64,000 bases of DNA from Terriglobia bacterium (GTDB lineage Bacteria > Acidobacteriota > Terriglobia > UBA7540): assembly GCA_035712365.1 (NCBI GenBank), contig DASTAW010000027.1, positions 78,385 to 142,384 of the forward strand, read 5' to 3'. The translations under genes were made by a program, and so were the position numbers. The notes below the pieces were generated by a model, which saw nothing but the letters and a program-made list of their open reading frames with translations, was not told the origin of the DNA and did no database searches. Shown here in pieces: positions 9,730 to 18,257 of the stretch (the first letter of the stretch is position 1; every line of letters begins with the position of its first letter).

Positions 9730-10800
9730 TCAATTGACACTCAACAGCCGGCTACAAAGGTGGGCGACGTACTCGACGGTTGTCACCGCCCGGTCGTATT
9801 CCATCCGCGTAGGACCAACCACTCCCAGAGCACCTACAATCCTTGACCCATACCTCAACGGCGCCATCACCAGGGCGCAATGCCGCATCTCATCGGCGGG
9901 GTTTTCTTTCCCAATCACAACCTGCACACCCAGGCTCGCAGAATGCAGGAACGACCCCAGAATCTCGATCAACCGGGCTTTCTCCTCGAAGGCCAGCAGC
10001 AGTTGCCGGATTTTGCGCGCGTCCTCAAACTCAGGCTGCTCGAGGATTCGCGCCGTGCCTTCAACAAACAGAGGCGCGAGTTCGTCGTGCCCGAGCGCGC
10101 CTTCCATCAGCAGGCGGGCCACGCTGCGCAAAAGGTGATCAAAGAGTTCACGGGCTTCCTCGATTTTCTTAAAGATCTCCAGCCGGATGGTCCTCAGTGA
10201 CCATCCCCGAAACTCGGCATTCAGATAGGCCGCGCTGCGATCCAATTCTTCCTGGCTGATGTCTTCGTCCAGCCGCAGCACCTTGTTTTCAATCAAATTC
10301 GGCTTCGAAACGATCACCACCAATACCCGGCAATCGGGGAGCCTGATGAATTTGACGTGCTCCAGCAGCTTCTCTTCGAGGGCCGGCCCCAGCACCAGCC
10401 CCACATGGCTCGAAACCTCTGAAAGCACGTGTGAGGCCCTGGCCATCAATTGATCGTTTGGCACCTCATCGCCGCTGAGACTCTCTTCAATGAACTTTGC
10501 CAGCGCAGGAGTCAACTGCGCTATCCGCATCAGGCGATCTACGTAGTACCGGTAGGCCTTGTCCGTGGGGACCCGGCCCGCGGAGGTGTGCGGCTGCTCC
10601 AGAAATCCCTCGCTTTCGAGTTGCGCCATCACGCTGCGGACCGTGGCAGGGCTCAGAGATTCCCCGGTTTCACGTGCCACCGTTTTTGACCCCACAGGCA
10701 GTCCCCTGGCGATGTAGTTTTGCACGATCGCCGACAAAACTTCACGGCGCCTTTGTTCGAAGTTTGGTTCTGATCGCATGGCCTGGTTGCAGGAGCGCAA
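9730..10800 (-). CDS. hrcA: Heat-inducible transcription repressor HrcA
   Basis: This 356-residue repressor normally binds CIRCE operators in front of chaperone genes. It has an N-terminal winged helix (about 10-85, GLPVGSKTVARETGESLSPATVRSVMAQLESEGFLEQPHTS), a GAF-like middle and the family C-terminus (GALGVVGPTRMEYDRAVTTVEYVAHLCSRLL). The start could be seven codons later (MRSEPNFEQRR). It leads the hrcA-grpE-dnaJ unit. I could not find a CIRCE inverted repeat between the gene and its promoter, so any autoregulation must use a degenerate site or lie elsewhere. Confidence 0.95.
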   Translation of the reverse strand: MRSCNQAMRSEPNFEQRRREVLSAIVQNYIARGLPVGSKTVARETGESLSPATVRSVMAQLESEGFLEQPHTSAGRVPTDKAYRYYVDRLMRIAQLTPALAKFIEESLSGDEVPNDQLMARASHVLSEVSSHVGLVLGPALEEKLLEHVKFIRLPDCRVLVVIVSKPNLIENKVLRLDEDISQEELDRSAAYLNAEFRGWSLRTIRLEIFKKIEEARELFDHLLRSVARLLMEGALGHDELAPLFVEGTARILEQPEFEDARKIRQLLLAFEEKARLIEILGSFLHSASLGVQVVIGKENPADEMRHCALVMAPLRYGSRIVGALGVVGPTRMEYDRAVTTVEYVAHLCSRLLSVN

Positions 10801-10834
10801 ACGCGCCCAAATCTCTGTTTATTCTAACGTTTTT

Positions 10835-10863
10835 ATACTAGACGGCAGCCTTTCTTGTGTCAA
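10835..10863 (-). promoter_or_regulatory. Sigma-70-type promoter of hrcA-grpE-dnaJ
   Basis: On the minus strand a perfect TTGACA (-35, 10863-10858) is followed by exactly 17 bases and TAGTAT (-10, 10840-10835), about 35 bases before the hrcA ATG. Of the sites I looked at, this is the closest match to the housekeeping consensus. No TTAGCACTC-N9-GAGTGCTAA operator overlaps it. Confidence 0.7.
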
Positions 10864-11060
10864 CGATTGCATCTCAACGCGCCACGGCTGTTTTACTTAC
10901 AAGGAGCCCATGGCGTGCTCCAGGCGGAAACTGTTACGCAATATACCCGGCCAGCAGGTCTCCGCTTAACGTGCTTCCCGCACGTTCTTCACCTCCCTAC
11001 TCTTTTAGTAGCTGGGCCCGCTGTGTTATGTTTTCGCTTCGTTTTTTCGGCCCCCCTAGT

Positions 11061-11230
11061 GTTTTCAACAAGATCGGTAGCTTTGTTTTTAGGTTCGTTC
11101 CGGTTTGTTTTTTCCACAGCTACGTGTTTTCAACAACTTCTCCGCTTTGTTTTAGGTTCGTTTCCGGTTCGTTTTTTGGCAATTTTCCTTTGTTTTCAAC
11201 AACCTCTCCGGTTCGTTTTTCAAAAAACGT
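11061..11230. repeat. T-rich tandem repeat, unit about 65 bases, nearly three copies
   Basis: Copies start with GTTTTCAACA at 11061, 11126 and 11192, a period of 65-66 bases. Each continues with a CTTTG-TTTTAGGTTCGTT-CCGGTT-like core. The third copy lacks about 20 internal bases. The plus strand is strongly T-rich and A-poor throughout. There are no spacers between copies, so this is not a CRISPR array. Confidence 0.75.
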
Positions 11231-11544
11231 GTTTTTTTGTCCCATTTGCCTCAAAACCAGCGCGAAAAGTGCCTTTTGGGGGACTGCAAAAATTCGCTCG
11301 TTGCCGGCACGTATTTGTCACCTGCCACTGCGAAAACCGCTGGGCCAACCATGGGCCGCGCGCTACAGACACCCCGCTTCATTCCCTGATCCTGCACCGC
11401 CAATTTCGATGTTTAACCTGGCAGGTTTTGCCTGCCTCTCTGCAAGACTTGTGCCCGGCCCCGCGCCTTACCGGGAACCACTCTGTAAAGACTACCATAG
11501 CTAGCCTACTAAGTCAAGCAAAATCGGCGGGAGAGGCTGGAAGG

Positions 11545-11585
11545 CAGGAGTCAGGGGCCAGAAGTCAGGAGTCAGAAGTCAGGAG
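11545..11585. repeat. Heptamer tandem repeat of the AGGAGTC/GAAGTCA type
   Basis: The seven-base units GGAGTCA and GAAGTCA alternate in imperfect tandem, interrupted once by GGGGCCA. It lies in the non-coding spacer, and replication slippage is the likely origin. Confidence 0.65.
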
Positions 11586-11773
11586 CAGCGGGTCAGTGCT
11601 TCAGAATTGCCCGATGATCGCTTCAGGGGCTGAAGCCCGTTGGATCGAGGAGTCTGACAAGTGTCGGAACTGAAGCTCCGACCTCCTGAGGAGCCTTACC
11701 AGCAGATTCCTCTCCCGCTTTGCGGGATCGGAATGACGGCGGCGGGTCGCATACATCGCAAAAGGAGCGACAT

Positions 11774-11881
11774 TTACGCAACCCGCTGTTCAATGTGCGC
11801 GCGCAGTTCCTTGCTCAACTCCGCTTCCATGGAATCGCGCCGCAATGGAGTCCGCAAACGGTAAAACAGATCGCCGAGCAC
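11774..11881 (-). pseudogene. Remnant of an ADOP permease 5' end
   Basis: From GTG at 11881 the minus strand reads VLGDLFYRLRTPLRRDS, then MEAELSKELRAHIEQRVA and a stop, 35 codons in all. It matches the first 35 residues of the intact permease at 11973-14636 ([17 protein letters not shown]...), with high identity also at DNA level. The upstream flank matches too (GATTCACCTCGATCCGG). The rest of the gene is absent. This is a fossil of a duplicated ADOP gene, not a functional peptide. Confidence 0.8.
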
Positions 11882-11907
11882 GATTCACCTCGATCCGGAA
11901 AATGCCA

Positions 11908-11924
11908 GTCCCGCAGGGCGGGAC
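11908..11924. repeat. Palindrome next to ADOP remnant (REP-like)
   Basis: Arms GTCCCGC (11908-11914) and GCGGGAC (11918-11924) surround an AGG loop and are followed by CGGCGTTAC. The core and right flank resemble the palindrome at 5280-5308. Confidence 0.6.
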
Positions 11925-11972
11925 CGGCGTTACAACTTCCGTTCAATCACCAAATCACGCAATCACAATTCA

Positions 11973-14636
11973 TCATTCGTGTCGCAGGGCCGTCATGGGA
12001 TCGACGTTGGCCGCACGGCGGGCGGGAATATAGCAGGCCGCGAGCGCGACGGCGATGAGGATGAGCGAGACGGCGATGAACGTGACCGGGTCGGTAGGCG
12101 TGACGCCATAGAGTAAGCTCGCGAGGAATCTTGTAAGCGCCAGCGCTCCGGCAACGCCGAAGGCCACGCCGATCAACGCCAGCCTGAGCCCCTGCCCGAT
12201 CACCATCCTGAGAACGTCCCGCCTTTCCGCGCCCAATGCCATGCGGATGCCGATTTCATGCGTCCTCTGCGCGACCGAATAAGAGATCACGCCGGAAATC
12301 CCGACTGCGGAAAGAAGCAAGGCCAGACCCGCGAATATGCTGACCGCGGTCATGGGCAGCCATACGTGTTCCCATGAAGCGACATCATGTCTCATCCGGT
12401 CGAAACCGAGGAGCGCCACTTCGCTGTCTACGGATCGCACCGCCGCTCGCACGGTCGGAACCAAGCTCATCGGCTGGACGGCAGTCCGAAGGACAAAGAT
12501 CATTCCGTGCTGGGCAGGATATTGGGAATACGGAAGGTAAATTCGCGGGCCTTTGCTGAGCACTGGACCACGCAAGAAGATGTCTTTGATAACGCCGACA
12601 ATCAGGATAGGCTGGGGCGGCGCATTGGGGTTTTCGTATCCGTAGATTTGCGAAAGAGGTACAATCTGCCGCCTCACGGGATTGACGTTTGGGAAATACA
12701 CTCGCGCAAAACTCTCATTGACGATGGCAACGGGAGGCGCGCTGGCCGTGTCCGCTTGCGTCAACTCCCGCCCTGCGATCAAAGTTGCCCTTAGCGTGTG
12801 CATGAAGCCAGGCAGAACAGCCTCCGCGTCAGCGCTTGGCTCTTGGCCGGGAGCAGGGGGCGGCTGCCCTTCCTGTCTGAAGACCAGCCTCCCGCCTGGG
12901 ATGAAACCAGCCGCATCCGTAACGCCTGGCAGTGCGCGGAGTCGAGCAAGGATTTCCTCGACATGTTCAGACTCTTGAATGCCAGTCTTGTATTTGTATG
13001 GCGGGAAGGCGGTATCGAACGTCAGCACATGGTCGGGGTCGAAGCCGAGATCTGCGTTCAAGAGATTGGTGGACGTGCGTATCAGGAGGCCAGCAGCCGT
13101 CACCAGCGCCACCGCGAGCGCAATCTCAGCGACGATGAACCGGCCGCCCACCTTGCTTCGTCCCGCTGTCGTTGTGACCGCGGCGGCAGCTTCCTTCAGT
13201 GATCCGTTCAAGTCTACCTTTGTTGCGCGGAGCGACGGTACAAGCCCGAAAATCACAGCCGTGATCACTGAAAGGCTCAAGCAGAAGATAAACGCCGAAT
13301 CGTTCAACGCAATGCCTTGTCGGCCAGGAACCGGGTAGTGGTTTGCGGCGAGCGCGAGTAAATCGACTCCGATCCACCCGACAAAAATTCCAGCCAGACC
13401 CCCAGCGAGGGCCAGCAGAAGGCTCTCCATCAGCAGTTGGCGGACGATTCGCTTCCGTCCGGCACCTAACGCCGCTCGAACGGCGATTTCCTTCTGGCGG
13501 ACGGAGGAGCGGGCCAGCAGCAGATTTGCCACATTGACGCAGCCGATCAGAAGCACAAGGAGCGTAGCGGCCGCAATGGCTAGCAGCGACTCTGGGACTG
13601 ACTGGCGGTAATAAGTGGAGAGCAGCGACCTGACCTTCAATCCCCATCCTTGGTTTGCACTTGGATACTGTTTCGCTAGGCGAACTGCGGCGGAGTCCAT
13701 TTCCGCCTGCGCGCTCGCCAGCGTCACACCAGGACTTAGACGTCCCACAACGCTCAACGTGTGACTCGATCGCTCGCGCTCGGACAAATCTTCCGAGCTC
13801 AGCGCGAGCGGGGTCAATACATTGGTGTCCACGTCCATTACGAAGTAAAATCCCTTGGGCATAACACCCAGAACTGTATAGGGCTTGCCGTCCATTTGGA
13901 TCGTCTGGCCGATGATGTCGCGTCGACCCCCAAATTGCCGCTGCCAGAAATCATATCCGAGCAAGGCCACACGGTCATTGCCGGGTTCGAACTCACTCGG
14001 TGCAAAAGCACGGCCCAAGATCGGGTCGACGCCGAGAAGCTTGAGAAACTCTGGTGAGATCGCGGCGCCGACCAGATACTCCGCCGACTTGGGAGTGCCC
14101 AGAAAAGGACGCTCCCAATGGTAGTAGCTGATCTCTTGAAACCCTTGGCTATCCTTTTGTAAGTCAACGACGTTCAACGCAGACAACGGGACCTGGGTGG
14201 ATTCCGTTCCCCCGCCACGACGCTGTTGATAAATGGCAACCAGCTCGCCGGGCTGTGGGTAGGGGAGCACCCGCATCACCACAGCGTCAAGGAAGCTGAA
14301 CATCGCGGTATTCGCCCCAATTCCAAGGGCCAGGGTCAATACCGCCACCGTCGTGAATCCGGGGTTGCGGCGAAGCTGGCGCGCGCCGTAGCGAAGGTCT
14401 TGTGCGAGTTCACTGACGATGCGCACGCCCCAACTTTCACGGCAATCTTCTTTGACCTGCTCGATGCCGCCGAATTCGAGCCGTGCTCGCCGTGCCGCCT
14501 CCTCCGGAGACATCCCTGCCTGGACATACTTCTCCGCCTGCTGTTCGACGTGCGCGCGCAGTTCCTTGTCCAACTCCGCTTCCATGGAATCGCGCCGCAA
14601 GAGAGCCCGCAACCGGTAAATTAGATCGTGGAGCAC
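11973..14636 (-). CDS. ADOP-family FtsX/MacB-like permease
   Basis: An 887-residue inner-membrane protein of the acidobacterial duplicated orphan permease family. The N-terminal cytoplasmic segment (about 1-85, [20 protein letters not shown]) is followed by the first membrane helix ([21 protein letters not shown]). Then come a MacB periplasmic domain, a three-helix FtsX block (about 325-465, containing [25 protein letters not shown]), a second periplasmic domain and a second FtsX block ending [16 protein letters not shown]. The family usually has no ATPase partner beside it, and none is here. Its substrate is unknown. The PadR gene 35 bases upstream on the same strand is the usual partner. 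Confidence 0.93.
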   Translation of the reverse strand: MLHDLIYRLRALLRRDSMEAELDKELRAHVEQQAEKYVQAGMSPEEAARRARLEFGGIEQVKEDCRESWGVRIVSELAQDLRYGARQLRRNPGFTTVAVLTLALGIGANTAMFSFLDAVVMRVLPYPQPGELVAIYQQRRGGGTESTQVPLSALNVVDLQKDSQGFQEISYYHWERPFLGTPKSAEYLVGAAISPEFLKLLGVDPILGRAFAPSEFEPGNDRVALLGYDFWQRQFGGRRDIIGQTIQMDGKPYTVLGVMPKGFYFVMDVDTNVLTPLALSSEDLSERERSSHTLSVVGRLSPGVTLASAQAEMDSAAVRLAKQYPSANQGWGLKVRSLLSTYYRQSVPESLLAIAAATLLVLLIGCVNVANLLLARSSVRQKEIAVRAALGAGRKRIVRQLLMESLLLALAGGLAGIFVGWIGVDLLALAANHYPVPGRQGIALNDSAFIFCLSLSVITAVIFGLVPSLRATKVDLNGSLKEAAAAVTTTAGRSKVGGRFIVAEIALAVALVTAAGLLIRTSTNLLNADLGFDPDHVLTFDTAFPPYKYKTGIQESEHVEEILARLRALPGVTDAAGFIPGGRLVFRQEGQPPPAPGQEPSADAEAVLPGFMHTLRATLIAGRELTQADTASAPPVAIVNESFARVYFPNVNPVRRQIVPLSQIYGYENPNAPPQPILIVGVIKDIFLRGPVLSKGPRIYLPYSQYPAQHGMIFVLRTAVQPMSLVPTVRAAVRSVDSEVALLGFDRMRHDVASWEHVWLPMTAVSIFAGLALLLSAVGISGVISYSVAQRTHEIGIRMALGAERRDVLRMVIGQGLRLALIGVAFGVAGALALTRFLASLLYGVTPTDPVTFIAVSLILIAVALAACYIPARRAANVDPMTALRHE

Positions 14637-14671
14637 GAATCAACTCGATCCGGCAGGCGCCGGACGCGCCG

Positions 14672-15004
14672 CTACGCTGTTTCCAACACTCGGCCGACCG
14701 CAGCCGCGAGTTTGCGCCAGGCGCTTTCCTCGGCCTCAAGCTGTTTTCTTCCGGCTTCCGTTAACTCGTAATATTTCGCATGCCGGCTGTTTTTCGTCAT
14801 GGACCATTGGGCCTTGATCCATCCGCGCCGCTCGAGGCGATGCAGCGCCGGGTAAAGAGAACCCTGCTTGATGGTCACCACGTCCATTGAAATCTGCTGA
14901 ATGCGCTCAGAAATCGCCCAGCCGTGCTGCGGTTCAAGAGCCAGCGTCTTGAGGATTAACAGGTCGAGCGTCCCCTGCGGCAGATCGATTCGGCTGTCTG
15001 TCAT
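14672..15004 (-). CDS. PadR-family transcriptional regulator paired with ADOP
   Basis: A 110-residue PadR-like winged-helix regulator. LPQGTLDLLILKTLALEPQHGWAISERIQQIS is the characteristic first half. GSLYPALHRLERRGWIKAQW is the recognition helix and wing, and KYYELTEAGRKQLEAE follows. It matches the acidobacterial PadR subgroup that accompanies ADOP genes, and probably controls the permease downstream. Its AAGGG ribosome site lies inside the upstream ADOP remnant. Confidence 0.92.
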   Translation of the reverse strand: MTDSRIDLPQGTLDLLILKTLALEPQHGWAISERIQQISMDVVTIKQGSLYPALHRLERRGWIKAQWSMTKNSRHAKYYELTEAGRKQLEAEESAWRKLAAAVGRVLETA

Positions 15005-15007
15005 AAG

Positions 15008-15082
15008 CTACCCTTTCGCTTCTACTTCCACGAATTTGCGCCGCCATAGAGCCCGCAAAGGGTAAAACAGATCGCCGAGCAC
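15008..15082 (-). pseudogene. Second ADOP 5' remnant, directly upstream of padR
   Basis: From GTG at 15082 the minus strand reads VLGDLFYPLRALWRRKF, then VEVEAKG and a stop (24 codons). This is an ADOP N-terminus that loses similarity after about 17 residues. The upstream flank (GATTCACCCCGATCCGG) is shared with the copies at 11881 and 14637. Its last bases supply the ribosome site of the PadR gene. Confidence 0.72.
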
Positions 15083-15104
15083 GATTCACCCCGATCCGGC
15101 AAAT

Positions 15105-15122
15105 GCCGGGCTGAAGCCCGGC
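15105..15122. repeat. Palindrome upstream of ADOP remnant (REP-like)
   Basis: Arms GCCGGGC (15105-15111) and GCCCGGC (15116-15122) surround a TGAA loop and are followed by GCTACAACG. It has the same relation to the ADOP 5' flank as the palindrome at 11908, so the hairpin and the flank appear to have been copied together. Confidence 0.6.
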
Positions 15123-15125
15123 GCT

Positions 15126-15803
15126 ACAACGTCCTGGCGATCTCCCAATCGCAAATCATCGAGTACCCTCTCACTTCTACAGCAAGCATCTTATTTCCGC
15201 CGGTGTCGAAGCGCAAGGGTAAAATAAGACTCAGTTGTTGCCTTAATGATGAGCCGGTGCCGGTCCGGTGAGCTTGTGCTGGTGAAGGAAGCTTGGAGAA
15301 CCAATTATAAATTATGAATTCTGAAGGCCGAAGCCGACACTCCCTCGGCGGTCTGTATCTCACTGAAAATGACCAAAACAGATCCTTCGCGGAGTTCACC
15401 CTGAGCCCCTTCACTCCGTTCAGGGCCGTTCGCAAGCGGAGGGCGAACGGGCTCAGGATGACGTGGTACAGAGGGTTTTTCATCAACCTGCCAGAAGAAG
15501 CGCAAGTTCCGGGGCTGGTGTGAAGGACTATTTTGGACTGGACCGGGCGGCAGGCAGCAACGGCCAATGTTCTCCTTCAGATGACGAAAGGCCTTACCCG
15601 GATGAGAGGTTAAGTTCTTTTTTATTAGATTTTTCACATCATACTTTAGTACCATTGCATGCACGCCGCACATGCTGTAAAAATTTTGCGAAGGGGGAGG
15701 GAGATCACTTCGGAATCTCAACATTGGGTCACTGTGCGTTTGCCTAGACGGGACGTACGGGCGGCAGATCGTTTGTAGCTGCCAAGAGAGCGGGGTATAG
15801 CTG
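15126..15803. other. Non-coding spacer before the sigma-54 activator
   Basis: No credible gene is seen. Frames on both strands give compositionally odd proteins caused by a palindromic element at 15400-15457. Its outer arms are CCTGAGCCC (15400-15408) and GGGCTCAGG (15449-15457), with an inner CCGTTCGC/GCGAACGG pair. The segment just before 15804 has no recognisable promoter or sigma-54 site. Confidence 0.5.
15400..15457. repeat. 58-base palindromic repeat element
   Basis: Nested inverted arms (nine-base outer CCTGAGCCC/GGGCTCAGG and an inner CCGTTCGC/GCGAACGG) make a long hairpin. It is intergenic and resembles dispersed REP-type elements. Its transcription is unknown. Confidence 0.6.
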
Positions 15804-17243
15804 ATGTGTGAACAAGCTATCCGGGTTTTGTTTTTCAGTTCAGACGGTCCCTTCGCAGAAGTGGTAACAAGAGCCCTCGGGCCCGGCTACGAAGTTCGAA
15901 CCAGCGAATATGATGACTTTGAAGTAAATCCTGCATGGCGCGAGTGGTGCGATGTCGTCTTGCTCGACTTACACGACAGCGGAGAGGATGAGGACGCTGA
16001 AGAGACTCTCCGGCTGATGGATGAAATCAAAAAGCTCAATTCATCCACCCCCATGATTGCAATCGTCGACGACGCCGACGACAGCCTCGCCCGGACCGTC
16101 CTTGAAAATGGCGCCTACGACACCCTCTCAAGTCCTCCCAACATGCCGGACCTCCGGCTGCTTCTCCGCCGCGCCTGCCGTTTCCAGAGAATAACCAGAG
16201 AGCTGGCCGACCTCCGTTCGCGCGACCTCTCCGGTGGACGCTTTGGCGACATGCTCGGAACGTCCGAGTCCATGCACCAGGTGTTTGAGACATCGCGCAA
16301 AGTGGCGCCCTGCGATGTCAGCGTGTTGATCGCCGGTGAAACCGGCACAGGCAAAGAACTTCTGGCCCGCGCCATTCACCGCCTGAGCCCGCGGGCGGCG
16401 GGCCCGCTGGTGGCGTTTTCCTGCGCCAACCTTCCGGAAACTCTGGTGGAAGACGAGCTGTTCGGCCACGAAAAGGGCGCATTTACGGGAGCAATTGCAA
16501 CGCGCCGCGGAAGATTTGAAGCGGCCCACGGCGGAACGCTGCTCCTGGACGAGATTGGCGATTTACCGCTGGGGCTGCAATCCAAGATGCTGAGGGTCCT
16601 CCAGGAACGGTCGTTCGAACGGCTGGGCAGCAATACGCCTATCGAGTGCAACGTGCGCGTCCTGTGCGCCTCTCACCGGGACCTGGCAGCCATGGTTGAG
16701 CAAGGGCAATTCAGGAAAGACCTCTTTTACAGGCTCAACGTGGTGCAAATCGAGATCCCGGCGCTGCGCGACCGCCGTGATGAGATTCCTATCCTCGCCC
16801 AGCATTTCCTGCAACGGTTTGCCCAGCAATTCGGAAAGAACGTCACGCGGTTCTCGCCGCTGGCCATTCACGCTCTGGAAGAATACCAATGGCCCGGTAA
16901 CGTGCGCGAACTCGAGAACGCCGTTCAGCATGCCGTGGTCATGGCAGAAGGGCCGACGGTTGAAACCTGGCACCTGCCCAACAGCCTTCGCGGTGACTTC
17001 GAGCAGACGGTTGCAGGACGGTCTTACGAGGATGAGGTCCGCGAATTTAAGCGGCGGCTGATTATGAGGACCCTCCGAGAGTGTGGAGGCCGCAAGGTGG
17101 ACGCCGCCCGCGCACTGGGCGTGGCGCGCGGATACCTTCACCGCCTCATCAACCAGTTGCAGATTCAGGTTGATGACGAGGACGTGGGAATTGCTGAGGT
17201 TGAAGAGGCAGAAGAGCCGGCCTCGCAGGAACACATTATGTAG
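15804..17243 (+). CDS. Sigma-54-dependent transcriptional activator (NtrC-type) with degenerate receiver
   Basis: This 479-residue enhancer-binding protein has three parts. The receiver-like domain (about 5-125) keeps the aspartate pocket residue Asp55 (DVVLLDLHD). It has SSD where the acidic pair is expected, and SSPP where the conserved lysine should be. The AAA+ domain (about 148-385) has Walker A GETGTGKE (about 178), the sigma-54 contact loop GAFTGA (about 225), Walker B GTLLLDEIGDL and QWPGNVRELENAV. The Fis-type helix-turn-helix is GRKVDAARALGVARGYLHRLINQL (about 430-453), followed by an acidic tail. No kinase gene is beside it. It heads the pilus island, whose transcription units carry sigma-54-like sites, so I infer that it is their activator. 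Confidence 0.93.
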   Translation: MCEQAIRVLFFSSDGPFAEVVTRALGPGYEVRTSEYDDFEVNPAWREWCDVVLLDLHDSGEDEDAEETLRLMDEIKKLNSSTPMIAIVDDADDSLARTVLENGAYDTLSSPPNMPDLRLLLRRACRFQRITRELADLRSRDLSGGRFGDMLGTSESMHQVFETSRKVAPCDVSVLIAGETGTGKELLARAIHRLSPRAAGPLVAFSCANLPETLVEDELFGHEKGAFTGAIATRRGRFEAAHGGTLLLDEIGDLPLGLQSKMLRVLQERSFERLGSNTPIECNVRVLCASHRDLAAMVEQGQFRKDLFYRLNVVQIEIPALRDRRDEIPILAQHFLQRFAQQFGKNVTRFSPLAIHALEEYQWPGNVRELENAVQHAVVMAEGPTVETWHLPNSLRGDFEQTVAGRSYEDEVREFKRRLIMRTLRECGGRKVDAARALGVARGYLHRLINQLQIQVDDEDVGIAEVEEAEEPASQEHIM

Positions 17244-17267
17244 TCCGGCCGACCCCGGGTATCAGGA

Positions 17268-18257
17268 ATGTCCGCAGGCACTGAATTGGCCAGAATACCG
17301 CCGCAGGAGCGAGACATTCATACCCCGCAAAGCAGTTTTTTCCCCGATCTTTTACGCCGCGCTCAGAACCCGGATGGCGGGTGGGGCTATCGGCAAGGAC
17401 TTCAAAGCACTACTGAGCCGACAGCGTGGTCCATTCTTGCCCTGCTGGCGCATGAAGGTCCACCCGACAAGGTGATCTCCTCTGCCTGCGACTGGCTGCG
17501 TCGCACGCAGACCGACGAGGGGGCCTGGCCTACGAGTTCCGGAAAGGATCCCGGATGCTGGGTAACCGCGTTGGCATGCCTGGCGATGGCAATTGCGGCA
17601 GAAGGTCCGGAGGGCGCCGTCTCCCGTGGAACAAAATGGCTGTGCAGCACCTGGCCCGCAGAGGGCAACCTTTTGTGGCGCCTGCGCCAGCTCCGGCAGG
17701 AGAAGTCTGAAATATTCGTCCACCAGGACCATTCACTTCGAGGGTGGGGCTGGACCCCGAATACAGCAAGCTGGGTGGAGCCCACAGCCTACGTGATGAT
17801 CATGCTCCAGAATCTCCCTCCGCAACTTCGCCCGCCAGAAGCATCCCGGCGCCTGCAACTGGCTGAGCGGATGCTCTATGACCGCGCCTGCCGCGGCGGC
17901 GGATGGAACGCGGGCAATCCACTCGTTTACGGTGTTCCCGGAGTTCCGCGAATCGGGCCAACAGCCTGGGCGCTGCTGGCATTGCGGCAGCATCCGGAGC
18001 ATTCTGCCGTGCTCGAGGGACTCGGCTGGCTGGAAGAGCACTACCAAAATCCGCGAAGCCCGGCCTCGCTTGCCCTGACTCAATTGTGCCTGAAGGTATT
18101 CAGCCGCCCGACCAGGCCGATCGAGGACGCTCTTTGTGACTTCTACGGTGGCAGCGAGTTCCTGCGGAGCACCCCGGTGGTTGCCTGGGCATCGCTGGCC
18201 CTGGGCGAGCTTCCCCGCTGGCTTGGACCTTCATCCCCGGAAAAAGGCGTGATATGA
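17268..18257 (+). CDS. Squalene-cyclase/prenyltransferase-repeat protein
   Basis: A 329-residue protein with alpha/alpha-toroid repeats of the squalene-hopene cyclase and prenyltransferase-beta type. QW-like motifs are NPDGGWGYRQG (about 34), TDEGAWPTSSG, LRGWGWTPN and GGGWNAGNPLVYG. It is about half the length of a true squalene-hopene cyclase, and I see no DxDD catalytic motif, so a cyclase function is doubtful. There is no signal peptide. It starts 24 bases after the activator and overlaps the DUF362 gene by four bases (ATGA), so these two are translationally coupled. Confidence 0.75.
   Translation: MSAGTELARIPPQERDIHTPQSSFFPDLLRRAQNPDGGWGYRQGLQSTTEPTAWSILALLAHEGPPDKVISSACDWLRRTQTDEGAWPTSSGKDPGCWVTALACLAMAIAAEGPEGAVSRGTKWLCSTWPAEGNLLWRLRQLRQEKSEIFVHQDHSLRGWGWTPNTASWVEPTAYVMIMLQNLPPQLRPPEASRRLQLAERMLYDRACRGGGWNAGNPLVYGVPGVPRIGPTAWALLALRQHPEHSAVLEGLGWLEEHYQNPRSPASLALTQLCLKVFSRPTRPIEDALCDFYGGSEFLRSTPVVAWASLALGELPRWLGPSSPEKGVI

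Larger units (their letters stand above)
10864..11773. other. Long non-coding, repeat-bearing spacer between hrcA and an ADOP remnant
   Basis: No convincing gene is visible here. An open frame runs through it on the plus strand (about 10855-11673), but its translation is low-complexity and rich in F, C and L, from a T-rich tandem repeat. The stretch holds the 65-base repeats (11061-11230), a small hairpin (GGCAGG-TTTTG-CCTGCC near 11419) and heptamer repeats (11545-11585). Confidence 0.6.

Noticed and set aside
10801..10860. CIRCE operator upstream of hrcA
   Set aside because: I looked for the TTAGCACTC/GAGTGCTAA pair and found none in the leader or promoter.
11061..11230. CRISPR-like repeat array
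   Set aside because: The copies are contiguous with no unique spacers and are much longer than CRISPR repeats; no cas gene is near.
10855..11673. 272-codon open frame on the plus strand near hrcA
   Set aside because: The translation is Phe/Leu/Cys-rich low-complexity sequence generated by the 65-base tandem repeat, with no ribosome site or domain.
15124..15724. Two overlapping minus-strand frames of about 140 codons
   Set aside because: They run through a palindromic repeat element and a microsatellite-like region; composition and absence of domains argue against genes.
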